A stretch of DNA of 64,000 bases from Micromonospora wenchangensis. GTDB lineage: Bacteria > Actinomycetota > Actinomycetes > Mycobacteriales > Micromonosporaceae. Numbering within the stretch: position 1 is the stretch's first letter; each line of letters opens with the position of its first letter. Shown piece by piece: positions 17,415-26,412 of the stretch. The position numbers and the translations under genes are program-made. The stretch spans positions 1 to 64,000 of the forward strand of contig NZ_MZMV01000027.1 in NCBI RefSeq assembly GCF_002210435.1, in the 5' to 3' direction. The notes beneath the pieces are model-generated. The model searched no databases and was not told the DNA's origin. It worked only from the letters and a program-made list of their open reading frames with translations.

Positions 17415-18839
17415 ATGACCCAACCCCAGTCCGACCGCCTCGACGCCCCGCTGCTGCGCCTGCTCGGCGTGATGGTGCTCGGTGGTGTGATGTCCTACTT
17501 CGACGCGACGATCATCAACGTCAGCGTCGAGACCCTGACCGCGCGGTTCAGCGCCTCGCTCGGCACGATCTCCTGGGTCGCCACCGGCTACCTGCTCGCC
17601 GTGGCGGTCGCCATCCCCCTGGCGGGCTGGTCCGTGGCCCGCTTCGGGGCCAAGCGGGTGTGGCTGACCGCCCTGACCCTGTTCCTGGTCGGCTCGGCGC
17701 TGTGCGCGCTGGCCTGGGACGTGGGCAGCCTGATCGCGTTCCGGGTGTTCCAGGGCTTCGCCGGTGGCCTGCTCGAACCGATCATGCTCACCGTCGTCGC
17801 CACCGCCGCCGGCCCGGGCCGGATGGGCCGGGCGATGGGCCTGATCTCGATCCCGATCACGCTGGGACCGGTCCTCGGCCCGATCATCGGCGGCCTGATC
17901 CTGCAGAACCTGACCTGGCAATGGATTTTCCTGGTCAACGTGCCCATCGCGCTGCTGGCCATCGTGCTCGCCCTGGTGGTGCTCAGGGACGAGCGTCCCG
18001 CGCCGGGCAGCGCCCCGCCCCTGGATTTGCTCGGCGTCGCGCTGCTCTCCCCCGGCTTCGCCGCCCTGATCTACGCCCTGTCCCAGGCGGGGAGCGCGGG
18101 CTTCGGCGCCACCCGGGTGCTGGTCGGGATCGTGCTGGGCGTGCTGCTGATCGGCGCGTACGTCGTCCACGCGCTGCGCACCGCACACCCGCTGATCGAC
18201 CTGAGGCTGTTCGCCAGCCGGGGATTCAGCTCCAGCGTGGTGACCATGTTCCTGCTCGGCAGTATGCTGTTCTCGCTGCTGTTCCTGCTCCCGCTGTTCT
18301 ACCAGCAGGTACGCGGCGAGAGCGTGCTCGCGGCCGGCCTGCTGCTCATGCCATTGGGGCTGGGGACGATGCTCGGGATGCCGATCGCCGGCAAGCTCGC
18401 CGACACCTTCGGCCCCCGGGGGCTGGTGCCGACCGGCGCGGTGCTGATCGGGCTCAGCACCCTCGTCTACACCGGCGCCGACCCGGGCACCTCGCAGGTC
18501 CTGCTCACCGCCGCCCAGCTGGTGACCGGCTTCGGTCTGGGCCTGGTCGGGGCACCCACCATGGGCGCGGTGTACCGGACCGTGCCCGCCGAGGCGATGG
18601 GCGGCGCGACCGGCACGTTGTTCATCCTCAACCAGATCGGCGCGTCGCTGGGCGTCGCGGTGGTGGCGCTCATCGTGCAAAGCGGCCTGACCGACGGCCG
18701 GACGCCCGCCGACGCCTTCGACGGCGCGTTCTGGTGGACCGTCGCCGGGGCCGTGGTGGTCGCCCTGGCGAGCCTGTTCCTGCCGGGACGCCCGCAGCCC
18801 ACCGCCACCGCCCCCGCCGACGTGCCCGCGCACGCCTGA
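17415..18839 (+). CDS. MFS drug efflux transporter, DHA2 (EmrB/QacA) type
   Basis: A 474-residue integral membrane protein with about 14 hydrophobic spans, the layout of DHA2 proton-coupled drug antiporters. Visible family marks are SYFDATIINVSVETL in the first span, the ARFGAKR loop motif, and the antiporter motif with GPVLGPIIGG in span five. It sits directly after the PKS genes, divergent from a TetR regulator across a palindromic operator, so it is a likely exporter of, and self-resistance determinant for, the polyketide. The ATG at 17415 has GGAGA just upstream. The luciferase-like monooxygenase gene follows 80 bases downstream and could be cotranscribed. Confidence 0.93.
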   Translation: MTQPQSDRLDAPLLRLLGVMVLGGVMSYFDATIINVSVETLTARFSASLGTISWVATGYLLAVAVAIPLAGWSVARFGAKRVWLTALTLFLVGSALCALAWDVGSLIAFRVFQGFAGGLLEPIMLTVVATAAGPGRMGRAMGLISIPITLGPVLGPIIGGLILQNLTWQWIFLVNVPIALLAIVLALVVLRDERPAPGSAPPLDLLGVALLSPGFAALIYALSQAGSAGFGATRVLVGIVLGVLLIGAYVVHALRTAHPLIDLRLFASRGFSSSVVTMFLLGSMLFSLLFLLPLFYQQVRGESVLAAGLLLMPLGLGTMLGMPIAGKLADTFGPRGLVPTGAVLIGLSTLVYTGADPGTSQVLLTAAQLVTGFGLGLVGAPTMGAVYRTVPAEAMGGATGTLFILNQIGASLGVAVVALIVQSGLTDGRTPADAFDGAFWWTVAGAVVVALASLFLPGRPQPTATAPADVPAHA

Positions 18840-18919
18840 CCCCCGACCAGCCCGGGGCCGGTCCGTCGCATCCCCTCACCCCCGGACCGGCCCCGACCAG
18901 ACCCAGAAGGGCACCCGCC

Positions 18920-19930
18920 ATGACCGACTCGTTCCCGGTCTCCGTTCTCGACGTCGTCCCCGTCTGGAACGGCTCGACCGCCACCCGCGCGTTGCGCGAC
19001 TCCCTCGACCTCGCGGTCGCCGTGGAGCAGCTCGGCTACACCCGCTACTGGGTCGCCGAACACCACAACACCCCCTGCCTGGCGACGGCGACGCCGCCGG
19101 TCCTGGTCGGCGCGCTGCTCGCGGCCACCCGGACGCTGCGGGTCGGCTCCGGCGGCGTACTGCTGCCCAACCATGCCCCGCTGGTGGTGGCCGAGCAGTT
19201 CGGCACCCTCGCCGCGTTGCACCCCGGCCGGGTCGACCTCGGCGTGGGCCGGGCACCGGGCACCGACGCCGTCACCGCCCGCGCCCTGCGCCGGGCACCG
19301 GACGGCGCCGACCAGTTCCCCGGCGAACTGGCCGAGTTGCTGGGCTACTTCGGCCCGGCGGCCCAGCCCCGGGCCATCACCGCGGTCGCCGCCGCCGAGT
19401 CCACGGTGCCGGTCTGGGTGCTCGGGTCCAGCCCCGGCAGCGCCCGGCTGGCCGGATCGCTCGGTCTGCCGTACGCGTTCGCCCACCAGATCAGCCCGAC
19501 CCTCACCGCCACCGCGTTCGAGATCTACCGGGAGTCGTTCCGACCGTCGGGCCACCTGGACCGGCCGCACGCGATCCTGTCCGCCGTGGTCGTGGCGGGC
19601 GAGAGCGACGAGCACGCCGAGAAGCTGATCGCCCCGTACCTGCTCGGCCAGATCCGGCTGCGCACCAGCGGCCGGCTCGACCCGTTCCCCACCGCGGCGG
19701 AGGAGGAGTCGCACCGCTACACCGCACCGGAACGGGCCTTCGTCGCGGACCGCATCGCCGGCCAGGTGGTCGGCGGCCCGGAAACCCTGCGTCACCGCGT
19801 CGCCCAGCTACGGGCCGAGACCGGCGCGGACGAGCTGATGGGCCTCACCATCCTCCCGGACGCCACGGACCGCCACCGGTCCTACGCGCTGCTGGCGGAT
19901 GCAGTCCGCCCGGCGGTCACGCACGCGTGA
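18920..19930 (+). CDS. Luciferase-like FMN-dependent monooxygenase (LLM class)
   Basis: A 336-residue flavin-dependent monooxygenase of the bacterial luciferase fold. The N-terminal TIM-barrel pattern is recognisable (LDVVPVWNGSTATRAL, WVAEHHNTP, and GGVLLPNHAPLVVAEQF followed by HPGRVDLGVGRAPGTD), closest to the MsnO8-like subgroup. Such enzymes use FMNH2 and O2 and need a separate flavin reductase; an SsuE-type reductase is encoded at 26399-27010. In this setting it could carry out a tailoring oxidation of the polyketide, such as hydroxylation or Baeyer-Villiger chemistry; the reaction is inference. The ATG at 18920 has AGAAGG about nine bases upstream; the same frame runs open far upstream into the MFS gene, which I treat as a shadow. 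Confidence 0.9.
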   Translation: MTDSFPVSVLDVVPVWNGSTATRALRDSLDLAVAVEQLGYTRYWVAEHHNTPCLATATPPVLVGALLAATRTLRVGSGGVLLPNHAPLVVAEQFGTLAALHPGRVDLGVGRAPGTDAVTARALRRAPDGADQFPGELAELLGYFGPAAQPRAITAVAAAESTVPVWVLGSSPGSARLAGSLGLPYAFAHQISPTLTATAFEIYRESFRPSGHLDRPHAILSAVVVAGESDEHAEKLIAPYLLGQIRLRTSGRLDPFPTAAEEESHRYTAPERAFVADRIAGQVVGGPETLRHRVAQLRAETGADELMGLTILPDATDRHRSYALLADAVRPAVTHA

Positions 19931-20014
19931 CCGCCGCGGGAATTGTTTAGAGCGGCTTTAGCCCGACAGACCACAGTTGCGGCGCAGCCCAGGCCGGTCC
20001 GAGGAGTTCCAGAC

Positions 20015-21643
20015 GTGCACAATCGTTCATCTCTCCGCCATTCCCCCCTCTGCGTCGCACTGCTGGTGGTCGGCCTGACCGCCTGCGGTACGGATTCCGG
20101 CGGCGGCACGGCCTCGCAGCCCACCACCGGTGGCGCGTTGACCTACGCCACCCCGGTCGAGCCGGACTGCCTCGACCCCGCGGTCAGCGCCCGTGACGTC
20201 ACCGCGCTGGTCGACCGCAACATCTTCGACTCGCTGGTGCAGCAGAAGCCGGACGGGTCGTTCCAGCCGTGGCTGGCCGAACGGTGGGAGACGGCGGCCG
20301 ACGGCCGTTCCTACACCTTCCACCTGCGTACCGGGGTGCGCTTCCACGACGGCACCCCGCTCGACGCCGGCGCGGTGAAGGCGACCCTCGACCACGCCGT
20401 CGACCCAGCCACCGAGTCCCGCTACGCCGCCGGGCTGATCGCCGGCTACCAGGGGACGGAGGTGGTCGACCCGCACACCGCCGTCGTCCGGCTGGACCGC
20501 CCCAACGCCTCCTTCCTCCAAGCCCTGAGCGCGCCCTACCTGGGCATCCAGTCGCCCCGGGCGTTGCAGGGCGACCCGGCGGGCCGGTGCGACAAGCCGG
20601 TCGGCTCCGGGCCGTACCGCTTCGTCAAGTGGGAGAAGAAGGTCGGCGTCGAGCTGAGCCGCAACCCCGACTACGCCTGGCCCCCGAAGGACGCCGGACA
20701 CACCGGACCCGCCCGGCTCGACTCGCTGAAGATCACGTTCGTGCCGGAGGACACCGTCCGGGTCGGCGCGTTGACCAGCGGTCAGGTGCAGGCCGTCGCC
20801 AGTGTGCCGCCGGGGAGGGCGAAGACGCTGGGCGGCACCGTGCAGGTACTCAGGGCCGAGTCCCCCGGGGCCCCCTACACCATCTACTTCAACTCCGCGC
20901 CGGGCACCGTCCTGGCCGACGTCCGGGTCCGTCAGGCGCTGCGCCGCGCGGTCGACCTCGACCAGCTCGTCAAGGCCGTCTACTTCGGGCAGTACCAGCG
21001 GGCCTGGAGCCCGTTGACGCCGGCCACCCCGTTCTACGACGACGCCACCAAGGGGGCGTTCACCTTCGACCAGGCCGAGGCCAACCGGCTGCTCGACGAG
21101 GCCGGCTGGACCACCCGCGACGGGGCGGGCTACCGGGTCAGGGACGGCAGGCGGCTCACCCTGCGCTGGCCGCACACCGCCGACATGGAACGTGACCAGC
21201 GCGGCCTGATCGGGCAGGGCGTACAGGCGCAGGCCCGGCAGGTCGGCATCGAGATCCAGTACACCCAGGTCGACCAGGGCACCATCGGCGAGCTGATCGG
21301 CAAGCGGGCCCTCGACCTGTTCGACGTGAGCTTCACCCGCCCCGAACCGGACATCCTGCGGTACTTCTTCGGCACCGACTCCACCCTGGAGAAGGGTGGG
21401 GGCAACATCTTCGGCCTCGACATCCCCGGGCTCGACAAGCTCCTCACCGGTGGCGTGAGCACCCTGGACCAGGCCGAACGCACCCGGCTCTACGCCGACG
21501 CGCAGCGCTACGTGGTCGACAACGCGATCTCCCTGCCGGTCTACGTGCCCACCAGCCTGGTCGGGGTGACCCGGGACGTGCACGGCATCGAGTTCGGGGC
21601 GGGCGCGTACCCGCTGTTCTACGACGCCTGGATCGCCAGATGA
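20015..21643 (+). CDS. ABC importer substrate-binding lipoprotein, peptide/nickel (SBP family 5) type
   Basis: A 542-residue extracytoplasmic solute-binding protein. The GTG at 20015 is preceded by GAGGAG and gives a clean lipoprotein signal ending in LTAC, with lipid-attachment Cys24. The rest follows the DppA/OppA pattern: LTYATPVEPDCLDPAV near the N-terminus, then the family-5 marks VRFHDGTPLDAGAVKATLDH and ADVRVRQALRRAVD. It is the first gene of a tight operon with two permeases, a fused ATPase, a P450 and a ferredoxin. Known family substrates are oligopeptides, nickel chelates and some sugars; what this one binds cannot be read from sequence. A longer reading from a TTG at 19943 would spoil the signal peptide. 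Confidence 0.92.
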   Translation: MHNRSSLRHSPLCVALLVVGLTACGTDSGGGTASQPTTGGALTYATPVEPDCLDPAVSARDVTALVDRNIFDSLVQQKPDGSFQPWLAERWETAADGRSYTFHLRTGVRFHDGTPLDAGAVKATLDHAVDPATESRYAAGLIAGYQGTEVVDPHTAVVRLDRPNASFLQALSAPYLGIQSPRALQGDPAGRCDKPVGSGPYRFVKWEKKVGVELSRNPDYAWPPKDAGHTGPARLDSLKITFVPEDTVRVGALTSGQVQAVASVPPGRAKTLGGTVQVLRAESPGAPYTIYFNSAPGTVLADVRVRQALRRAVDLDQLVKAVYFGQYQRAWSPLTPATPFYDDATKGAFTFDQAEANRLLDEAGWTTRDGAGYRVRDGRRLTLRWPHTADMERDQRGLIGQGVQAQARQVGIEIQYTQVDQGTIGELIGKRALDLFDVSFTRPEPDILRYFFGTDSTLEKGGGNIFGLDIPGLDKLLTGGVSTLDQAERTRLYADAQRYVVDNAISLPVYVPTSLVGVTRDVHGIEFGAGAYPLFYDAWIAR

Positions 21644-22575
21644 TTTCCGCGCTGCGATGGCTGCTCCGCCGGCTCGCGCTCGCCGTGCTGGTCGTCCTCG
21701 GCGCCGCGACGGTCGCCTTCGCGGCGCTGCACCTGGCGCCGGGGGACCCCGTCCGGGCGGTCATCGGGACCCTCAACCCCAGCCAGGACCTCGTCGACCG
21801 GGTACGCGTCGACCTCGGCCTGGACCAACCGCTGGCGACCCAGTACGGGCAACTGCTGGGCCGGCTCGTCACCGGTGACCTCGGCGAGTCCTACCAGCTG
21901 CACCGGCCGGTGGCCGAGGTCATCGCCAGCGAGATCGGCTGGACGGCGCAGCTCGCGATGGCGTCGCTGGTGCTGGCGCTGGCACCGTCGGTGCTGCTGG
22001 CCGTCACCACGGCGGGCCGACGGCCCGCGCTGCGCCGGCTCTCCACCGTGCTGGAACTGATCACCGCATCCAGTCCGACCTTCTGGATCGGCACGCTGCT
22101 GCTGGCCGTCTTCTCGTTCCGCCTGCGGCTCTTCCCCGCCGCGGGCGGCGACGGGATCGAGGGGCTCGTGTTGCCGGCCGCCGCCCAGGCCGTCGGGCTG
22201 ATCGGCATCTTCACCCAGGTGCTGCGGCAGAGCATGGAGCGCGCGCTCGACGAACCCTTCGCGCTCAGCGCCCGGGCCCGGGGCACCGGCGAGACCGCGC
22301 TGCGGTTACGGCACGCGTTGCGCCACGCCCTGATCCCCGTCGTCACCCTCTCCGGCTGGATCACCGGTGCGCTGTTCAGCGGTGCCGTGGTGGTGGAGAC
22401 GGTGTTCAGCCGGCCGGGACTCGGTCGCACCCTGGTCACCGCGATCCTCGGCCGGGACCTGCCGGTGGTGATCGGGGTCGTAGTGGTGGCCGCCGCCCTG
22501 TTCACCCTGATCAACCTCGTGGTGGACCTGCTCTACCGGGTCGTCGACCCCCGGCTGCGGGAGCAGGCGGCATGA
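21640..22575 (+). CDS. ABC importer permease, DppB/OppB type
   Basis: A 311-residue inner-membrane permease of a Dpp/Opp-type importer, with about six spans and the N-terminal family pattern LAPGDPVRAV followed by LGLDQPLATQYGQLLGRL. The cytoplasmic EAA loop, which docks on the ATPase, is at about residues 205-240 (ARARGTGETALRLRHALRHA). It starts within the previous stop (ATGA) and the next gene starts within its stop, so the operon is translationally coupled. The Leu codon at 22306-22308 is TTA, very rare in such DNA and a possible point of bldA-dependent translational control. Confidence 0.93.
   Translation: MISALRWLLRRLALAVLVVLGAATVAFAALHLAPGDPVRAVIGTLNPSQDLVDRVRVDLGLDQPLATQYGQLLGRLVTGDLGESYQLHRPVAEVIASEIGWTAQLAMASLVLALAPSVLLAVTTAGRRPALRRLSTVLELITASSPTFWIGTLLLAVFSFRLRLFPAAGGDGIEGLVLPAAAQAVGLIGIFTQVLRQSMERALDEPFALSARARGTGETALRLRHALRHALIPVVTLSGWITGALFSGAVVVETVFSRPGLGRTLVTAILGRDLPVVIGVVVVAAALFTLINLVVDLLYRVVDPRLREQAA
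22306..22308 (+). other. Rare TTA leucine codon
   Basis: An in-frame TTA codon (residue 223 of the DppB-like permease). TTA codons are scarce in high-GC actinomycetes and are read by the bldA tRNA, whose abundance rises late in growth in Streptomyces. I noticed no other in-frame TTA in these genes, but did not scan exhaustively. Confidence 0.75.
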
Positions 22576-23423
22576 CCACGCTCCTCACCCCCGTCGCCGC
22601 GACGCTCCCGAGGGCCCGTCCCGCGCTGATCGCCGCCTGGGCGGTGCTCGGGCTGCTGGCCCTGGCCGCCCTCTGGCCCGACCTGCTGGCCACCGCGCCG
22701 CCGGACGCGGTCGACCCCGCCTCGGCGCTCGCCCCCATCGGTCCGGACCACCCGTTCGGTGCCGACCAGCTCGGCCGGGACGTCTACAGCCGGGTCGTCC
22801 ACGGTGCCCGGTTGTCCCTGCTCATCGGCCTGGGCGCGACCACGATCGCGGTGTCCGTCGGCGCGCTGCTCGGCGTCCTGGCCGCAACCGCCGGGCGGAC
22901 CGCCGACGAGGTGCTGATGCGGATCACCGACGTGCTGCTCGCCTTCCCCGGGCTGCTGCTGGCGCTGCTGGTCATCGCCGTGCTCGGACCGGGCCCGGTA
23001 AACACCACGATCGCCCTGGGGCTCGCCGCCGTGCCGGGCTACGTGCGGCTGAGCAGGGGGCAGGCCCTCGTGGTCCGCGAGTCGGGGTACGTGCGGGCGG
23101 CCGTCGTGCTCGGCCGCTCCCGGGCGGCGATCTTCTTCCGGCACGTGCTGCCGAACGCGCTGCCGCCCGTGCTGGTGTTCGCCACGGTGGACATCGGCAC
23201 CGCGCTGATGGCGAGCACCTCGCTGAGCTTCCTCGGCCTGGGCCCGCAGCCACCGACGCCGGAGTGGGGTTCGATGCTGGCCGAGGGTCGGGACTACCTG
23301 GACAGCGCGTGGGGCCTGACCGTCTTCCCCGGCCTGGTGGTCACCGTCGCGGTGATCGCGTGCTACGTGGTCGGCGCGCACCTGCGCGCCCGCTTCGAGG
23401 GGAGGACGCCGGGTGGCCGGTGA
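22572..23423 (+). CDS. ABC importer permease, DppC/OppC type
   Basis: A 283-residue second permease of the same importer. Family marks are the periplasmic HPFGADQLGRDVYSRVVHGAR stretch near residues 57-77, a six-span layout, and an EAA loop near 180-200 (AAVVLGRSRAAIFFRHVLPN). It pairs with the DppB-like protein to form the translocation channel. Start and previous stop overlap as ATGA. It ends inside the start of the fused ATPase gene. Confidence 0.94.
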   Translation: MTTLLTPVAATLPRARPALIAAWAVLGLLALAALWPDLLATAPPDAVDPASALAPIGPDHPFGADQLGRDVYSRVVHGARLSLLIGLGATTIAVSVGALLGVLAATAGRTADEVLMRITDVLLAFPGLLLALLVIAVLGPGPVNTTIALGLAAVPGYVRLSRGQALVVRESGYVRAAVVLGRSRAAIFFRHVLPNALPPVLVFATVDIGTALMASTSLSFLGLGPQPPTPEWGSMLAEGRDYLDSAWGLTVFPGLVVTVAVIACYVVGAHLRARFEGRTPGGR

Positions 23424-25032
23424 GCTGGTGTCCGTGGCCGGGCTGCACGTGGAGTACCGGGTCGGCCGCACGGTCGTGCCCGCCGTACGCGGGGTCGACC
23501 TGCACCTGCGGCCCGGCGAGTGTCTGGCCGTGGTGGGCGAGTCGGGGTCGGGCAAGACCGCCATCGCGAAGGCGCTGGTCGGGCTGACCGGACCGGGCTC
23601 CCGGGTGCGCGCCGACCGGCTCGTCGTCGGGGGCCAGGACGTCAACGGGCTCACCGACCGTGGGTGGCGTCGGGTACGCGGGGCCCGGGTGGGACTCGTC
23701 CTCCAGGACGCGCTCACCTCCCTGGACCCGGTACGCCCGGTCGGTGCCGAGATCGCCGAGGCGGTCCGCAACCACCGCGTCGTCGGCCGGCGTGCGGTGG
23801 CCGCCCGGGTCCGGCAACTGCTCGCCGATGCCCAGGTGCCGCAGCCCGAGTTGCGCGCCCGGCAGTACCCGCACCAGCTCTCGGGTGGGTTGCGCCAACG
23901 GGCGCTGATCGCCGCCGCGATGGCCGCCGACCCGCCGGTGCTGGTGGCCGACGAACCCACCACCGCCCTGGACGTGACCGTGCAGGCGCGGGTGCTGGAC
24001 CTGCTGGCGGCGCGGAAGGCCGAGGGCACCGCGGTGCTGTTGATCAGCCACGACCTGTCCGTGGTGGCCCGGCTGGCGGACCGGGTGGCGGTACTGCACG
24101 ACGGGGTGGTCGTGGAGACCGGCGACACGGCCGAACTGTTGCGCGCGCCCACGCATCCGTACACCCGGCGGTTGCTCGCCGCCACGCCGACCGCCCATCG
24201 GCGCGGGGCGCGACTGGCCGGGCCGCGGACGACGCCGGCGCGTGTCCGCTCGCCCCGCCCCACCGGCGTGGTGGCCGAGGTGAGCGGGGTGTCGAAGGTG
24301 TTCCGGGGGCCGGACCGGCAGCCGCACCGGGCGGTGTCGGACGTGTCGTTCACGCTGTCGGCGGGTGAGATCCTCGGCGTGGTGGGCGAGTCCGGTTCCG
24401 GCAAGAGCACCCTGGCCCACCTGCTGTTGGGCCTGCTGGAACCGGACTCCGGCCGGATCGGGCTGTTCGGCCGGCCGTGGTCGGGCGTGCCCGAGTCACG
24501 GCGTCGCCGGGGGCAGGTGCAGTGGGTGCAGCAGGACCCGCTGGGCTCGTTCGATCCGCGCTACCGGGTCAGCCGGTTGATCGAGGAAGCGGGCGCGGAC
24601 CGGGCCCGGGTGCACGAACTGCTGGACCAGGTCGGTCTGGACCGGACGCTGGCCGACCGCCACCCCGCCACCCTCTCGGGTGGGCAGCGGCAGCGGGTCG
24701 CGATCGCCCGGGCGCTCGCCCCGTCGCCGGAGGTCATCGTCTGTGACGAGCCGGTGTCCGCGCTGGACGTGTCGGTGCAGGCGCAGATCCTCGACCTGTT
24801 CACCGACATCCGTGCGGATCTCGGCACCGCGATCGTGCTCATCAGTCACGACCTGGGGGTGGTGCACCACGTGGCGGACCGGGTGCTGGTCATGCGCGAC
24901 GGGGAGGTCGTGGAGAGCGGTGAGGTGACGGAGGTCTTCGCCCAGCCCGCGCACCCGTACACCCGTGAGCTGATCGGCGCGCTCCCCCGCCCCCAGGACG
25001 CCTACGCCGGCCAACCCGAAGGAGTCACATGA
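23413..25032 (+). CDS. Fused dipeptide-type ABC transporter ATPase (DppD-DppF fusion)
   Basis: A 539-residue protein holding two complete nucleotide-binding domains, equivalent to DppD and DppF joined in one chain. The first half has Walker A GESGSGKT (about residues 39-46) and signature LSGGLRQR; the second has GESGSGKS (about 324-331) and LSGGQRQR. Each has a Walker B ending in DEP and an ISHDL switch-His motif. Each half also ends in the AHPYTR-like motif typical of oligopeptide transporter ATPases. The GTG at 23413 has GGAGGA seven bases upstream and overlaps the permease gene by 11 bases. Its stop overlaps the P450 start (ATGA), an unusual coupling of an importer to an oxidase. Confidence 0.95.
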   Translation: MAGELVSVAGLHVEYRVGRTVVPAVRGVDLHLRPGECLAVVGESGSGKTAIAKALVGLTGPGSRVRADRLVVGGQDVNGLTDRGWRRVRGARVGLVLQDALTSLDPVRPVGAEIAEAVRNHRVVGRRAVAARVRQLLADAQVPQPELRARQYPHQLSGGLRQRALIAAAMAADPPVLVADEPTTALDVTVQARVLDLLAARKAEGTAVLLISHDLSVVARLADRVAVLHDGVVVETGDTAELLRAPTHPYTRRLLAATPTAHRRGARLAGPRTTPARVRSPRPTGVVAEVSGVSKVFRGPDRQPHRAVSDVSFTLSAGEILGVVGESGSGKSTLAHLLLGLLEPDSGRIGLFGRPWSGVPESRRRRGQVQWVQQDPLGSFDPRYRVSRLIEEAGADRARVHELLDQVGLDRTLADRHPATLSGGQRQRVAIARALAPSPEVIVCDEPVSALDVSVQAQILDLFTDIRADLGTAIVLISHDLGVVHHVADRVLVMRDGEVVESGEVTEVFAQPAHPYTRELIGALPRPQDAYAGQPEGVT

Positions 25033-26219
25033 CCGAGACCTGGTCCGCGGTGGTCGAGTCGCCGCAGTACCCACAGCAGCGCACCTGCCCGTACCGGCCG
25101 GCCACCGAGCACCACCGGCCGGTCACCCCGGTCCGGTTGTACGACGGCCGGCCGGCCTGGCTCGTCACCGGCCACCGGGAGGCCCGCCAGGTGCTGCTGG
25201 ACGCGGCGACGTTCTCCTCCGATCGGCAGCACCCGGCCTTTCCGGCGCTCGCCCCGCGCTTCGAGGCGGCCCGGAAGGTGCGCAACTTCATCGGCATGGA
25301 CCCGCCGGAACATACCGGGCAGCGGCGGATGCTGATCTCCAGCTTCACGGCCAAGCGGGTCGCCACGCTCCGACCCGCGATCACCGAGATCGTGGATCGT
25401 CTCCTCGACGACGTGGTGGCCCGTGGGCCGGGGGTGGACCTGGTGCCCACCTTCGCCCTGCCGGTGCCCTCGGTGGTGATCTGCCACCTGCTCGGCGTCC
25501 CGTACGCCGACCACGAGTTCTTCGAGCAGCAGTCCCGTCGCATCGCCTCCGGCACCTCCACCGCGGCGGAGAGCGCCGACGCGTTCGGCCAGCTCAAGCG
25601 CTACCTCCACGGGCTGATCGAGGCAAAACGGGGTGCCGACGGCGAGGATCTGCTGGACGTCCTCGTCGCCGAGCAGGTGCAGACCGGTGCCCTGGACCCC
25701 GGTGGGCTGGTCGATCTCGCCCTGCTGCTGCTGGTCGCCGGGCACGAGACCACGGCGAGCGCGCTGGCGCTCGGGGTGGTGCTGCTGGTGGAGCAGCACG
25801 GTGGGGCCGATGCCGCGGACCCGGCCCGGGTCGCAGCGGTGGTCGAGGAGGTGCTGCGGCAGACCGCCGTGGCCGACGGTGTCGCCCGCTTCGCGACCCG
25901 CGACGCCGAGGTGGGTGGGGTTCGCGTCGCGGCGGGCGAGGCCGTGGTGGTCGGGCTGTCGGCGGCCAACCACGACCCGTCGGTGTTCCCCGATCCGGAA
26001 CGGTTCGACCCGGCGCGGGCGGCTCGTCACCACGTGACCTTCGGGCACGGCGTCCACCAGTGCATCGGCGCGAACCTCGCGCGGGCGGAGTTGGAGATCG
26101 CCCTGTCGCGGTTGTTCACCCGACTGCCGACGCTCGCCGTGGCCGTACCCGCCGAGGAGTTGGGCAGCAAGGATGCGGGAGGGGTGCAGGGTGTCCAGCG
26201 ACTTCCGGTCACCTGGTGA
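25029..26219 (+). CDS. Cytochrome P450 monooxygenase
   Basis: A 396-residue soluble bacterial P450. All hallmarks are present: the I-helix oxygen-binding motif AGHETT (237-242), the ExxR pair Glu274/Arg277, and the heme-ligand loop FGHGVHQCIGANLAR with Cys345. The N-terminus has no membrane anchor. Length and motifs resemble CYP105/CYP107-type enzymes of actinomycete natural-product clusters. It is coupled to the upstream ABC ATPase (ATGA) and to the downstream ferredoxin, which probably supplies electrons. It probably hydroxylates or epoxidises the polyketide; the position is unknown. No ferredoxin reductase is visible in the window. Confidence 0.96.
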   Translation: MTETWSAVVESPQYPQQRTCPYRPATEHHRPVTPVRLYDGRPAWLVTGHREARQVLLDAATFSSDRQHPAFPALAPRFEAARKVRNFIGMDPPEHTGQRRMLISSFTAKRVATLRPAITEIVDRLLDDVVARGPGVDLVPTFALPVPSVVICHLLGVPYADHEFFEQQSRRIASGTSTAAESADAFGQLKRYLHGLIEAKRGADGEDLLDVLVAEQVQTGALDPGGLVDLALLLLVAGHETTASALALGVVLLVEQHGGADAADPARVAAVVEEVLRQTAVADGVARFATRDAEVGGVRVAAGEAVVVGLSAANHDPSVFPDPERFDPARAARHHVTFGHGVHQCIGANLARAELEIALSRLFTRLPTLAVAVPAEELGSKDAGGVQGVQRLPVTW

Positions 26220-26412
26220 CCGGGTCCACGTCAGCGTGGACCCGTCCCGATGCGTCGGCGCGGGTCACTGCGTGCGTACCGACCCCACCGTCTTCGACCA
26301 GTCCACGCAGGGCACGGTGCGGCTGCGGCGCGACGACCTGCCGGCCGACCACGCCGAGGCGCTGACCGAGGCGGCGGCCCTGTGTCCGGGCCGGGCGATC
26401 ACCGTACGCTGA
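26191..26412 (+). CDS. [3Fe-4S] ferredoxin, P450 partner
   Basis: A 73-residue ferredoxin with the cluster-ligand pattern CVGAGHC followed later by CPGRAI. Only three ligand cysteines are present (Cys21, Cys27, Cys65 from this start), with Gly-Ala-Gly-His between the first two, so it should hold a single 3Fe-4S cluster, the usual partner of bacterial P450s. The gene overlaps the end of the P450 gene. I chose the GTG at 26191 because GGGAGGGG lies six bases upstream; the ATG at 26173 would add six residues with a weaker site. Its last bases overlap those of the convergent FMN reductase gene. Confidence 0.9.
   Translation: MSSDFRSPGDRVHVSVDPSRCVGAGHCVRTDPTVFDQSTQGTVRLRRDDLPADHAEALTEAAALCPGRAITVR

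Noticed and set aside
17306..18919. Upstream extension of the luciferase-like monooxygenase frame across the MFS gene
   Set aside because: The extension is an Arg/Pro-rich shadow of the MFS gene. The ATG at 18920 has a ribosome-binding site and starts a complete LLM domain.
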